A DNA stretch of 64,000 nt from Streptomyces lydicus (GTDB lineage: Bacteria; Actinomycetota; Actinomycetes; Streptomycetales; Streptomycetaceae): contig NZ_JNZA01000019.1 in the NCBI RefSeq assembly GCF_000717345.1, positions 1-64,000 of the forward strand. Direction: 5' to 3'. A model generated the notes under the pieces. That model was not told the origin of the DNA, made no database searches, and was given only the letters and a program-made list of their open reading frames with translations. This document shows positions 54,593-63,512 of the stretch, in pieces. Within the stretch, counting starts at the first letter, position 1; each line of letters opens with the position of its first letter. The translations under genes were made by a program, and so were the position numbers.

Positions 54593-55996
54593 TCAACGAG
54601 GGCGAGGCCGGAACTCGGCCCTCCGCTCGCTCGGGTCGTGGCCGGTCAGGACGACGTCGGGGATCGCCGTCGGGACGCCGGGTTGCGGGAACTCGGCCGG
54701 CATCGGCTTCATGTCCGGAGGCTGGTCCCAGCCTGGCGGCGGAGGCGGGAACGGACCCGATCGCTCGATCAGATTCCCGTAGTGCTCCAGCCACTTGCCG
54801 TGATCGAAGGTGACGGCGGCGACGATGCGGCCGCGGCGGCCGTAGGCGGCCGCAAAGTGGCGCTCCTTGACGGACCCCTGTGTGAAGACGATCTCGTCAG
54901 CGAAAGGCGGCACGCCGACGGACTTGATGTTGACGCCGAACTGACCGGACCAGAAGCCGGGCAGCAGCAGATGCGGGCGATAGAGGGGCTCGAGGTTCAC
55001 CATGTTGTGGGCCGCTACCTCGGCGCCGAAAACGGCATTGTCCCAGTGCTCCATCGCGAGGAACTGGTACTCGTACAGCACATGGGGCGCGCGTGCCACG
55101 TCCCCTGCCACGTAGATGCTGTCGGTGACCACGCCGTTGACGTCGAAGGCGCGACCGCCGGCGTCGCAACCCACGCCCCAGAAACCGGAGGCCAGCCCGG
55201 CGCCCTCCAGCCATTCCACGTTGCGGATCGACCCCAGCGAGGCCACCACCACGTCGGCTTCGACGGTGGTTCCGTCCGAGAGATGAGCACGCCGCACGTG
55301 TCCGCCGGAGTCGCCCTCCAGCGACGACACGCCCAGCCCGCAGCGCAGGTCCACGCCGTGGTCCCGCTGCATCTCCGCGGCAATCTCAGCGATCACCCCG
55401 CCGAGCGCGCCGACCAGCGGCGCCGAGCCCCGCTCCACGACGGTCACCGGGAGATCGAGTTCCCGGCAGACCGACGCCACCTCCGAGCCGATGAACCCGG
55501 CGCCGATGACCATGACCCGCGACGGCGGTGCGGCCAGCGCCTTTTGCAGCTGGGCGGCATCATCACGCGAGCGAATCGTGTACACCCCGTCCAGGGCCGC
55601 CTCGTCCGGGTTCGGCCACTGTCGCGCCCGGGTGCCCGTGGCGATCAGCAAGCGGTCGTACGGGATGTGCTCGCCGTCGGCCAGGCGCACCTGCTTGGCG
55701 GCCCGGTCCAACCCGGTGGCCGTCACCCCGAGCCGCCATTGCGCATTCACTTCTCGCAGGCGGGGCAGCTTGGTGTGATCGGCCGGCACCCAGCCTTTGA
55801 GCACCTGCTTGGACAGCGGAGGACGGTCGTAGGGCTCGTACGGCTCGTCCCCGATGATGGTCAGAGATCCGGTGAAGCCCTCCCCGCGCAGGGCTTCAGC
55901 GGCCCGCAGTCCGGCCAGGGACGCACCGACGATGACAATCCGGCCATTGGCCCTGAACTCGCGCACCAGCTCTGCGACCGTAGCCCGCACGGTCAT
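54593..55996 (-). CDS. FAD-dependent ferredoxin reductase (cassette 2)
   Basis: 467-aa paralog of the cassette 1 reductase. It has IVIVGASLAGLRAAEALR for FAD, VMVIGAGFIGSEVASVC for NAD(P)H and SIYVAGDVARAPH as second FAD contact. ATG at 55996 overlaps the ferredoxin stop (ATGA), so ferredoxin and reductase are made together. The C-terminal tail is proline-rich and slightly longer than in cassette 1. Confidence 0.92.
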   Translation of the reverse strand: MTVRATVAELVREFRANGRIVIVGASLAGLRAAEALRGEGFTGSLTIIGDEPYEPYDRPPLSKQVLKGWVPADHTKLPRLREVNAQWRLGVTATGLDRAAKQVRLADGEHIPYDRLLIATGTRARQWPNPDEAALDGVYTIRSRDDAAQLQKALAAPPSRVMVIGAGFIGSEVASVCRELDLPVTVVERGSAPLVGALGGVIAEIAAEMQRDHGVDLRCGLGVSSLEGDSGGHVRRAHLSDGTTVEADVVVASLGSIRNVEWLEGAGLASGFWGVGCDAGGRAFDVNGVVTDSIYVAGDVARAPHVLYEYQFLAMEHWDNAVFGAEVAAHNMVNLEPLYRPHLLLPGFWSGQFGVNIKSVGVPPFADEIVFTQGSVKERHFAAAYGRRGRIVAAVTFDHGKWLEHYGNLIERSGPFPPPPPGWDQPPDMKPMPAEFPQPGVPTAIPDVVLTGHDPSERRAEFRPRPR

Positions 55997-56211
55997 GACG
56001 TCTCGCTCTCGCCTGCGCCGTCCAAGCGGTCGATCACGATCGCCTGCACGGGACACGCCGCAGCGGCTCGCTCAACCTGCAGGCGCCGCTCGTCATCGGG
56101 GTTCGGCTCGTAGGTGAGCGCCTCCTGGCCAGTCAATCTGAAGTCCTGGTGCGCCAAATACACGCATTGTGCGTATCCCTGACATCGATTCAGGTCCACG
56201 GCGATCCGCAT
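55993..56211 (-). CDS. Ferredoxin, probable [3Fe-4S] type (cassette 2)
   Basis: 72-aa ferredoxin with MRIAVDLNRCQGYAQCVYLA and a third cysteine in AAACPVQAI, the same three-cysteine plan as the cassette 1 ferredoxin and about two-thirds alike by eye. It is the first gene of the minus-strand operon ferredoxin, reductase, P450, alcohol dehydrogenase. ATG at 56211 has GGAAGGAG eight bases upstream; the longer frame from 56253 has no ribosome site. Confidence 0.9.
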   Translation of the reverse strand: MRIAVDLNRCQGYAQCVYLAHQDFRLTGQEALTYEPNPDDERRLQVERAAAACPVQAIVIDRLDGAGESETS

Positions 56212-57154
56212 GGGCAGACTCCTTCCGATCTGCCGCCCAGCTGGACAGCCCACCCGTCACCCCCGGCTGAGCACCCGTATGTTTCGCTCTTCTCCGCCAC
56301 GGCGGCGCATACGTCCGGTGAGCGTCACGGTCCGAAGGTCGCGGTCCGATCCGATGGCATCGGCATCAAGGTTGCCCCGCCGTTCACCTAAAAATATCCT
56401 CGCCCCGTCTTCCGACGCCCGCAAATCCGCTGTTCCGGAAACACCTCTCAGGTCAGCTGTAGTTCTTGATCTCTGACTGTGTCGTGCAGGCCCAGGGGGA
56501 TTCCGGAGTGCTTGCCCGCCCTGGAAACGGTCACCGTCGTCATGGGCGTTTGCGGAGGCGATACGGCCCCGCAGGCTGAAGCCGCTGCGCTGATCACGCC
56601 CTGATACGCCCGGTCGCCGCCCGGAGTTGTTGTGAGCTTCAACGAAGCTCTGCATGAGGGCGTCCGCTCCGCGTACGCGAAGATGCTCCATGGTCGCCAT
56701 AGATCTGGGGATTCCAGTTTTCCGCGCACGGCTTTCAGCGCCTCACAACCAGCATGCACCGTGTCAGACCGCAGGGTTGCTTCATCCCGCAAAGCCCGGC
56801 ATCGAGTCTCCCGGGTCCGCTCGCCAACGGCCAGCAAACGAATGGAACCTGGGCTTTACCGGCCTCGCCCCTTGGAAGCGTTAACCGCATATCGTGGTTG
56901 ACCCTGCGCGCGCAAGGTTTGATCCTCGATCCAACTCTCCTCGCGGCGCAGAGATGATTTTCGAGTGAATCGGGCATGGTCCCTCTTTCGCGAGGGCGGT
57001 GTTAATTCCCTCTCGAAGGGAGGTCCAGCGGTTGCTCCTTGGGGCGTGTCTCGCTGTGGCTGATCAGCCTGGAACGCACTGCGAAGCTCTCTTCTCGACC
57101 GTGGCAATCAGTCCCTGGACTCGCAAAACGAGCACGGGGCCCGTTGGGAGTGTC
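56212..57154. other. Intergenic region without a recognised gene
   Basis: Upstream of the cassette 2 operon. The minus frame 56448-56837 is open and partly protein-like (CEALKAVRGKLESPDLWRPW), but start, ribosome site and family are unclear. Short lower-GC stretches occur at 56385-56420 and 56900-57000; the first lies about 180 bp upstream of the ferredoxin. Confidence 0.3.
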
Positions 57155-57471
57155 CTAGAGCAACTGCTTCCCGGCAGCCACAGCCTTATCGGCCGCGTCG
57201 GCCACCGCTGCGGCGTCGGCGCTGGACATGCCTTACAGGCAGCATTGGCCGCGTCGATGACCGCGTTTCGGGACTTCCGCTGTTGGTCGTTGTTGATGAG
57301 CGGGTCCATGGCCAAAGAGAGGGCGTAGATGTGCTCGTCCGTGTGAATGAGCGTCTCCCTGTCCCGTTCAGCTTGGGAGAGTGCGTCCTGTGCCGCGTCG
57401 GCGTCCTTGTCCGCCGCGGATGCCTTGTCCTCGGCGTCCATGTACGCGAGTTGTTCCTTCGCGCAGGCCAC
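57155..57471 (-). pseudogene. Small helical protein gene, probably frameshifted
   Basis: From GTG 57471 (GGAAG four bases upstream) the frame encodes a charged helical protein, MACAKEQLAYMDAEDKASAA through QQRKSRNAVIDAANAACKA. Near 57229 the natural sequence moves to another frame, which reads MSSADAAAVADAADKAVAAG and stops at 57155, giving about 105 aa in total. The original frame continues as non-helical residues to 57064. Family not recognised. A sequencing error or a real inactivating indel are both possible. Confidence 0.4.
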
Positions 57472-57579
57472 GGTGCTTCCGCTGCGTGCATCCGAGGGTC
57501 TGCTGGTCGGGTACGGCCACTACCTGCCGTTCTCCCTCAGCGGCGGCGGTCAGCTGCTGCTGGATCCGGTTCTGGCGGC

Positions 57580-58026
57580 TCAGGTGCCTGGACGAGGAGC
57601 TCGCAGGTGTTGACGCTGGGCCAGCTCTTCGTCGTCGACCAGGGTGAGCATGGGCTGACCCGGGGCACACATCATGGTGACGAGGAAGCGGCTCCGGGAG
57701 TCCGTCCGGTTGTTCCCGTCCTGGTAGTGGATGACATCGCCGCCCGGCTCCCAGAACGTCTCCCCCGCCTTGATCACACGCTCGGGCTCGCCTTCCAGCT
57801 CGAAGAGCATCTCGCCCTCCAGCATGTAGCCGAAAGCGGGTCCCGAGTGCCGGTGCGGAGGGGTTCCGGGGTCCCCGGGAGGGAACTCGATGAGGACGGT
57901 CATCGCCTCTGCGCCCTCCGGAACGGACGGGGGTTGCACCGACTGCAGCACAGTGAGCGCCGTCTTCCATGCTTCCGAACGCGGTGGGCTCTCCGTGCTG
58001 TCTGCTGCCGGCTCGTCGTTGGACAT
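57580..58026 (-). CDS. Cupin domain protein
   Basis: 148-aa single-domain cupin. Metal motif 1 is FPPGDPGTPPHRHSGPAFGYMLEG near residue 50 onward in two parts (HRH plus the Glu), and motif 2 is AGETFWEPGGDVIHYQDG. Activity unknown; many such proteins bind a metal and a small acid. A GGAGG site precedes ATG 58026. It lies 30 bp after the NmrA-like gene on the same strand, so they form a two-gene operon. Confidence 0.85.
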   Translation of the reverse strand: MSNDEPAADSTESPPRSEAWKTALTVLQSVQPPSVPEGAEAMTVLIEFPPGDPGTPPHRHSGPAFGYMLEGEMLFELEGEPERVIKAGETFWEPGGDVIHYQDGNNRTDSRSRFLVTMMCAPGQPMLTLVDDEELAQRQHLRAPRPGT

Positions 58027-58056
58027 GGTGAGGCCTCCAGTGGTGGGCCGGCTGGT

Positions 58057-58788
58057 TCAGGAGAGCCAGTCGCTGTAGCGGGTGGGGGCGATACGGGCGT
58101 CGCCCTTGGCGATCAGCGCATCGCCCGGAACGGCGGCGAACATGCCGGCGGTGTCGTCGGTGACAACCGTTCGGCCGTCGGGATGGGCGTTGAGGGTGAT
58201 CCGGCCGAGTTCGTCGAGGGGGAGGACGTCGGGCCCGGCGATGTCGAGGGCGCCGTTCAAAGGCGCGCCGACAGCGACTTCGGCGACGGCGTCGGAGACG
58301 TCCTGGGCGGCGATCAGCTGAAGCGGGGTGGCGGCAAGGCGGACGGTGTCACCCTCGGTGGTCCACGACAGGACCGCGTCCATGAACTCCATGAACTGGG
58401 TGGCGTGGACGATCGAGTAGGGGATCGGCCCGGCCTTGAGGATGTCTTCCTGCAGGACCTTGGCCCTGTAGTAGTCGAGGCCGGGCACCTGGTCCGCGCC
58501 GACGATCGAGAGGATGACGAAGTGGCCCACCCCGCCCTTCTGGGCGGCGGCCAGAAGGTTGTCCATCGAGGTCTGGAAGAACGCCGGTGAGGCATCGTCG
58601 AAGGTCGGAGAATTCGTCAGGTTGATGAGGACGTCGGCGCCGGCCACCGCCTCCACAAGGCCCTGCCCTGTGATCACGTCGACACCTGTGGATTGCGAGT
58701 GTGGCACGGCCTCGTGCCCGGCCGCGTTCAGCTTTTTCACGACCACCGACCCGATCAGGCCGGTACCACCGATGACTGCGAACTTCAT
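58057..58788 (-). CDS. NmrA-like NAD(P)-binding protein
   Basis: 243-aa atypical SDR. The N-terminal MKFAVIGGTGLIGSVVVKKL is the dinucleotide-binding motif; no Tyr-x3-Lys catalytic pair in the usual place is evident (DYYRAKVLQED is a weak candidate), so it may be a redox sensor or a quinone reductase-like protein. It is the first gene of an operon with the cupin and lies 244 bp downstream of the TetR gene on the same strand. A second NmrA-like gene lies at 60149. Confidence 0.85.
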   Translation of the reverse strand: MKFAVIGGTGLIGSVVVKKLNAAGHEAVPHSQSTGVDVITGQGLVEAVAGADVLINLTNSPTFDDASPAFFQTSMDNLLAAAQKGGVGHFVILSIVGADQVPGLDYYRAKVLQEDILKAGPIPYSIVHATQFMEFMDAVLSWTTEGDTVRLAATPLQLIAAQDVSDAVAEVAVGAPLNGALDIAGPDVLPLDELGRITLNAHPDGRTVVTDDTAGMFAAVPGDALIAKGDARIAPTRYSDWLS

Positions 58789-58941
58789 GGGTCACCTTTC
58801 GTCGCGCACCGCCAGGTCATGCGTCAAGATTGCGACGATGCGGTGCGCGGCGCACCCGGACCATGCGCTCCCGGGCACCCCGGGTGGCGCTGCGTGCAGC
58901 AGGACGTTGCCCGGACCGTGGACCGCATACGTCTTGCGCCA

Positions 58942-58965
58942 CGGCGTCACGGCGTCAAGGCGTCA
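58942..58965. repeat. Three tandem copies of an 8-bp unit
   Basis: CGGCGTCA, CGGCGTCA, AGGCGTCA in a row, in the gap between the TetR and NmrA-like genes. Possibly a recent slippage product. Confidence 0.6.
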
Positions 58966-59032
58966 AGGCCCGATTCGCTTCCGGACATCGGCTCGGGACC
59001 CGGGCGCCGTTTCACTGTGCGTCGGCCCGTTC

Positions 59033-59629
59033 TCATTGAGTGCGGGCGCCGAGGGTTCCGGCGATGTAGTCCGCCAGGCGTTTGCGTAGGTCCTCGCGTG
59101 GCACCCCCTTCTCGCCGGCCAGGTATTCAACGAGGTCGGCTCGGGTGGCGGCGAGGAGTGCGTGGGCGGCGAAATCGGCGGAGTCAATGGCGGCCAGTGC
59201 CGGGAGCTGCTTCAGCAGGTCCCGGAGCAGGGTGTGCCAGCGCTCGTAGTGGGCTGTCCGGTAGGGGCTGTCCGCGCCGGTTGCCTCCAGGGCCAGCGCG
59301 AGGTGGCGGTTGTCGAGCTTGAAGCACAGGACGGCATCGAGCAGGGCCGGTACGCGCTGAAGGGGTGGCGTGGCGGGTCCCAGCGGCGGCGGGCCCTCTT
59401 CGACGGCGCTTCTGAGTGGTTCGAGTCGCGCCTCGCACAGGGCGCGGATCAGCGCGGTGCGGTCGCCGAAGGCGCGGAAGAGGGTTCCCTTGCCCACGCC
59501 GGCCGCTGCCGCGATGTCAGCCATGGTGACGTCTTCGGGACTCCGGCACTGGGCGAAGAGGGTGTCGGCGGCCGCGAAGACGGCTGCCCGGTTGCGGGCC
59601 GCGTCCTTGCGTGGCTTGCGTTCAGGCAC
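59033..59629 (-). CDS. TetR family transcriptional regulator
   Basis: 198-aa repressor. HTH region TMADIAAAAGVGKGTLFRAF near residue 35 is clear; the C-terminal domain (about 70-198) is helical and should bind an unknown ligand. It starts with GTG at 59629 and is divergent from the SnoaL-like gene. The 24-bp direct repeats at 59648-59671 and 59683-59706 in the shared promoter are its likely operators, allowing it to control itself and the divergent pair. Confidence 0.9.
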   Translation of the reverse strand: MPERKPRKDAARNRAAVFAAADTLFAQCRSPEDVTMADIAAAAGVGKGTLFRAFGDRTALIRALCEARLEPLRSAVEEGPPPLGPATPPLQRVPALLDAVLCFKLDNRHLALALEATGADSPYRTAHYERWHTLLRDLLKQLPALAAIDSADFAAHALLAATRADLVEYLAGEKGVPREDLRKRLADYIAGTLGARTQ

Positions 59630-59647
59630 GGGGCACCTCCGGTTGCG

Positions 59648-59706
59648 AAACGGACCGTCGGTCCGTATCGTTCACCGGGAAGAAACGGACCGCTGGTCCG
59701 TATCGT
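59648..59706. promoter_or_regulatory. Two near-identical palindromic operators for the TetR regulator
   Basis: The 24-bp sequence starting AAACGGACCG and ending GGTCCGTATCGT occurs at 59648-59671 and 59683-59706 with only the two central bases differing (TC and CT). Each contains the palindrome ACGGACC...GGTCCGT (8-bp arms with 1-nt centre, then 7-bp arms with 3-nt centre). The copies are 35 bp apart, between divergent start codons. Confidence 0.8.
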
Positions 59707-59723
59707 ACGGGATGGAGAACCCC

Positions 59724-60152
59724 ATGGTCGCCACCACCTCACCGGCGGATCTGTACCGCCACAGCCTGCGCCTGCTGCTGGACAAGGACATTCCCGCCTG
59801 GGTCGACATGTGGGACGAGCACGGCGTGATGGAGTTCCCCTTCGCTCCCCCGGGCTGGCCCCAGCGGCTGGAGGGCCGTGCCGCCATCGCCGCCTACATG
59901 CGCGACTACCCCGACCACATCGACCTGCACGACTTCCCCGACGTACGGATCCACCGGACAACCGACCCCGGGACCATTGTGGTCGAGATGCGCGGGGTGG
60001 GCCGCATGGTCGAGACGGGCGGCCCCTTCGACATGACCTATATCGCCGTGGTAGCCGTCCAGGACGGGCGCTTCACCTCCTACCGGGACTACTGGAACCC
60101 CCTGGCCGTCCAGGCGTCCGGCCTGGACTTCGCGGGGAGCAGCGTCCGATGA
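59724..60152 (+). CDS. SnoaL-like / NTF2-fold protein
   Basis: 142-aa NTF2-fold protein (SnoaL-like). The core reads YRHSLRLLLDKDIPAWVDMW, EGRAAIAAYMRDYPDHIDLH and FDMTYIAVVAVQDGRFTSYR, with YWNPLAV near the end. Members are ketosteroid isomerase-like enzymes or cyclases; activity here is open. ATG 59724 is chosen for the GGAG six bases upstream; ATG 59712 would add four residues. It is the first gene of a pair with the NmrA-like gene (ATGA overlap), both probably under the divergent TetR. Confidence 0.85.
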   Translation: MVATTSPADLYRHSLRLLLDKDIPAWVDMWDEHGVMEFPFAPPGWPQRLEGRAAIAAYMRDYPDHIDLHDFPDVRIHRTTDPGTIVVEMRGVGRMVETGGPFDMTYIAVVAVQDGRFTSYRDYWNPLAVQASGLDFAGSSVR

Positions 60153-61009
60153 CCGCCACCGGCACCACCTTGGTCATCGGGGCCACCGGCACCACGGGCA
60201 GCCGTACCACCGCGCAGCTGATCGCCGCCGGCCACCGGGTCAAGGCCGCCAGCCGTCGCGCCACCCCGCTCCCGGGCGCGGAACCGGTCCGCTTCGACTG
60301 GTACAACCCGGCCACCTTCGGCGACGCCCTCACCGGAACCGACCGCGTCTACCTCGTTCCGCCCGTGGGCGACCCGGACCCGGCCGCCGTCATGCTGCCC
60401 TTCCTCCAAAAGGCCCGCACCGCCGGCGTACGCCGTGCCGTACTCCTCAGCTCCTCGGCCATCCCCGAGGGCGGGCCGGCGGTGGGGGCGGTGCACCAGG
60501 CCCTGCCCGGCCTGTTCGACGAGTGGGCGGTGCTGCGGCCGTCGTGGTTCATGCAGAACTTCACCGGCACACACGCCCATGCCGACAGCATCCGCGAGCA
60601 CGGCGTCATCCTGACCGCCGCCGGGACCGGCCGGGTCGGATTCGTCGACGCCGACGACATCGCCGCCGTCGCCGTACGTGCCCTGACCGACGACCCGTCG
60701 CCCGACACCGACCTGGTCCTCACGGGACCGGAAGCCCTCAGCCACGACGACATCGCCGCGATCGTCACCCAGACCACCGGCCGCCCCGTGGCCCACCGCC
60801 ACCTGACCTACGACGACCTGCGTGACCGGCTGGCCGCAGTGATGCCGCTGGAATTCGCCACCATGCTGGCCGACATGGACCGCGCCATCGCCGGAGGAGC
60901 TGAGGACCGCATCACTGATTCCGTGCAGCGCGTCACCGGGCGCCCACCGCATGACTTCCGGGCGATCGCCGAACGGGAGTTGGCTCTCCAACGAGCTCGG
61001 GCACGGTAG
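60149..61009 (+). CDS. NmrA family NAD(P)-dependent oxidoreductase
   Basis: 286-aa NmrA/ergot-alkaloid-type NAD(P)-binding protein. LVIGATGTTGSRTTAQLIAAG near the N-terminus is the cofactor motif; RPSWFMQNF and VGFVDADDIAAVAVRAL are family landmarks. Such proteins include quinone oxidoreductases and imine reductases. ATG 60149 overlaps the SnoaL-like stop, and the pair is probably induced together when TetR releases its operators. Confidence 0.88.
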   Translation: MTATGTTLVIGATGTTGSRTTAQLIAAGHRVKAASRRATPLPGAEPVRFDWYNPATFGDALTGTDRVYLVPPVGDPDPAAVMLPFLQKARTAGVRRAVLLSSSAIPEGGPAVGAVHQALPGLFDEWAVLRPSWFMQNFTGTHAHADSIREHGVILTAAGTGRVGFVDADDIAAVAVRALTDDPSPDTDLVLTGPEALSHDDIAAIVTQTTGRPVAHRHLTYDDLRDRLAAVMPLEFATMLADMDRAIAGGAEDRITDSVQRVTGRPPHDFRAIAERELALQRARAR

Positions 61010-61587
61010 CGATGAGACGTCGAGCTCTCGATCGTTGATCACGGCCGTGTGGTGCGGAATGGATCTCGCGCAAATGAAGTGCCTTGGTCCTGGAGGCGGT
61101 GTCGGCAGGGCCGGCTGAGCACTCTGAGCGCATGGGGGCTTCACCATGAATCGTGTCGGATGAGTCAGCGGTCCCCCCTGTCGATGCCCCGCGGAGATGG
61201 CCGATGCCGCGAGGGCCGCGGCGGACTCGTGTCGCGGAAGCCTAACTACGCATGGGGAGAGCGTCGGTTCGCGGGTCAGTGCATCAGTACGCTCAGGAGA
61301 GAGGCACGCAGGAACCGGCGTCCGCGGTCGTGCCGCGCTGATCGAGCCGGCGGGATACGGGCACGGTCATTCCTCCTTCGGGCACGCGGGCCGTCGCGTG
61401 CTCCGGTGGTTCCGCCCCGGGGGGGGAGGCTGGTGGGTGATCACCGTTCTCTGATCCGGCCGGAGACAAGTCCGGCGATCGAAGGGTGGGCCTCGGCGGC
61501 GTAGTACTCGCGACCTCCGCACAACACCAACCGCCGCATCTCTTCTCATGTCGTGGCAGCCCGCTACGACCGTGCTGAAGCAGGTAG
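61010..61587. other. Intergenic region, no gene seen
   Basis: Between the ends of the NmrA-like gene (+) and the hypothetical gene (-), so convergent. Open frames are short and without family resemblance. No clear terminator hairpin was found. Confidence 0.35.
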
Positions 61588-62079
61588 TCAGCCTTCACGT
61601 CGGCGTTTGCGGTGCAGCTGCCGGTCTGGGTGGACGAGACTGTCGAGGCCCCCCACGGCCGCCCGTATATGCGCCGGCTCTCCTGGGATGTTCCGGCCCG
61701 CACACCACCAGGAGAGTTTCCCTTTCGCCTCACGCGGATGCATGCCGAGGTCGTGCTCGTCGCACAGAGGCCATGCCTGCCACAGGCACTCGGTGACGGA
61801 TTCCTGTGCGGCGTCGGTGATGGCTGCCAGGGCGAGGGCAGGGATGTCCACCGAGTCCGGATCGATGGCGTTGCCGTGCCACTCGCCGTTGGCCAGGGCC
61901 ACGTAGACGTACTCGGCCACGCCCTCGTCGTACGAGGGAAGGCCCAGCAATTGCAGGGGTCGTTGGTCTGGCAAGGTCACCGCAAGGTCCCTGTTGACAA
62001 CGGCAAGAGCCTCGTCCCACAGCGGGTACTCGCCAAGCGCCACCCGACGGGGCGCAGGGGGATCGAAGAGAGCACTCAT
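61588..62079 (-). CDS. Conserved actinomycete hypothetical protein
   Basis: 163-aa protein of unknown function. It looks like a real gene: codon use is good throughout and the stretches LGEYPLWDEALAVVNRDLA, YVYVALANGEWHGNAIDP and LWQAWPLCDEHDLGMHPRE with SWWCAG have the composition of a conserved domain, possibly metal-binding through Cys/His. I recall similar proteins from other streptomycetes but no function. ATG 62079 is preferred over 62088 since AGGA lies nine bases upstream. Confidence 0.7.
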   Translation of the reverse strand: MSALFDPPAPRRVALGEYPLWDEALAVVNRDLAVTLPDQRPLQLLGLPSYDEGVAEYVYVALANGEWHGNAIDPDSVDIPALALAAITDAAQESVTECLWQAWPLCDEHDLGMHPREAKGKLSWWCAGRNIPGEPAHIRAAVGGLDSLVHPDRQLHRKRRREG

Positions 62080-62260
62080 GGGGAACATCCTGCACGGCGG
62101 TCGGACCGCGCTGTCCGTACACGACGTCGCGAGAAGCGTTGGTCACTTACTGTGACGCCTTGCCCTTCTGAGATCGACATGACATGGACTGGGAGACACC
62201 GACGGGTCGTGGTGCTAACGGTCGGCTCGGGAAGTTCTTCGGGGGTTGACGTCCGGAGCT

Positions 62261-62470
62261 TCAGGAGGAGGCGGCTTTGAGGAGGGTTTCGGCGGCAGTG
62301 GTGCGGGCGTAGAGGACGGAACGGCCGGCGCGATGGGCGCTGACCAGACCCGCGTTGCGCAGTACCGTGAGGTATTGGGAGACCCGAACCCACCCGAAGC
62401 CACACCAGACAACGGCGCGGCAGGCGGGAATCGCCCTCTCCCGGGCGAGGATTTCAATCCGTAATGCCAT
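62261..62470 (-). pseudogene. Degenerate ArsR-type regulator fragment
   Basis: 69 codons. The second half, VSQYLTVLRNAGLVSAHRAG then RSVLYARTTAAETLLK, is the recognition helix and wing of an ArsR/SmtB-type regulator. The first half, where helices 1-3 should be, is abnormal (CRAVVWCGFGW), and there is no normal N-terminus. Probably a truncated gene. It overlaps the end of the DUF5519-like gene by 17 bp. Confidence 0.55.
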
Positions 62471-63026
62471 CCGGGACCTTGCCCGTTCGACGCCACCTCG
62501 TGTGCCGTCGTGGCCTCCAGTCCGAACGCTGACAGGGCGTTTGCGAGGACCCCTGGGTGCAGGGGTCCGTACGGACCGTTTCGGCCAGCTCCGATCGGCT
62601 TCCTGTCGCGAACAGTGCTGCGCTGACGAGCGTGGTGAGCAGGTCGATGTCGGAGCCGGCTTCGAGTCGGACCGTGATCCAGCCGGATGCTGTGGGCAGC
62701 TTGAGGGCGCTCGACTTTTGCAGTGCCGGGCGCAGCCGGTCGATCATGCCGTGGGTCAGGTGTACGTCGACCTCGTTGCCGCCATGGAAGTGGACGATTT
62801 CCTGGGTGCCGGCGCAAAAGCAATGCCGTGCCCCGCAACGCGCACGACCCCGCGAGAGCATCGGCCAATCGGCGAGACGTGCGTTCGCGTGTTCGGCCAG
62901 GTTCATACCGTCAGCGTGCCCAATCCCGACCCAAGGGAATAGGGCTGCGGCGAAGGGATCTCGGAACCGGGCGGGGTAGTCGTCCCAGCGGGCAAAGCCG
63001 TGCACAACTCTTCGCATCCACTTCAT
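62454..63026 (-). CDS. Luciferase-like (DUF5519) domain protein, possibly damaged at the C-terminus
   Basis: 190 aa from ATG 63026. Residues about 65-140 fit the DUF5519 'luciferase domain' pattern: CAGTQEIVHFHGGNEVDVHL, MIDRLRPALQKSSALKLP and GWITVRLEAGSDIDLL. The final 50 residues after TGSRSELAETVRTDP look random, suggesting that an indel shifted the end, or that the true stop was lost. Function of the bacterial family is unknown. Ribosome site is weak. Confidence 0.5.
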   Translation of the reverse strand: MKWMRRVVHGFARWDDYPARFRDPFAAALFPWVGIGHADGMNLAEHANARLADWPMLSRGRARCGARHCFCAGTQEIVHFHGGNEVDVHLTHGMIDRLRPALQKSSALKLPTASGWITVRLEAGSDIDLLTTLVSAALFATGSRSELAETVRTDPCTQGSSQTPCQRSDWRPRRHTRWRRTGKVPDGITD

Positions 63027-63339
63027 CGGCCGTCCACCGCCCCGGTAGCCATCGGGCTGAGGCTGGTACTTGGAGGAAGCCGACATCGAGATGTTCAGCG
63101 CCGCGCACGCGATGGGTAACCGTCGAACCGGCCTGCAGCCGACACGGGGGGCCGCAGGCCGGTTCTCCCTGCGGAGTTAGATCCGACGGAGACGGGATGC
63201 CGCACCTGCTGCAACGTCCTCCTCGACGGAGCAGCCAGAGCACCGCGGCATCGAACGGGCGCTGGCTGCAACCGTAGCGTTGACGACTGGTGGACGAGGC
63301 GGGCGAGGCCGCGATCTGCTGGCTGGGCCGCACGTCCAT
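62911..63339 (-). CDS. Candidate small Cys-rich protein, doubtful
   Basis: Open frame of 142 codons from ATG 63339, which has AGGGAG nine bases upstream. The N-terminal 70 residues contain GGRCSRCGIPSPSDL and GEPACGPPC, four to five cysteines that might bind zinc. The last third overlaps the DUF5519-like gene in another frame, so if real it probably ends differently or one of the two is decayed. No family recognised. Confidence 0.25.
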   Translation of the reverse strand: MDVRPSQQIAASPASSTSRQRYGCSQRPFDAAVLWLLRRGGRCSRCGIPSPSDLTPQGEPACGPPCRLQAGSTVTHRVRGAEHLDVGFLQVPASARWLPGRWTADEVDAKSCARLCPLGRLPRPVPRSLRRSPIPLGRDWAR

Positions 63340-63512
63340 CACCTGAACTCCCTTTGATTTGTGATGAGTTCGGTACGTGCCCGGAACCGCCATTCCAGAC
63401 GGTACCGAGCGTGCAGGGCGGGTGTGGCCGTGATCCATGTGAATTGCCGTAGGTCGCCATCGTCGGCGCCGACGCGCTTCCCCAGTTCTGCTCGTCGCGC
63501 GTTCGCTCGGGA

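Noticed and set aside
56257..56837. Minus-strand open frames 56257-56700 and 56448-56837 as genes
   Set aside because: They overlap each other in different frames, have no recognisable domain and no ribosome site that decides a start.
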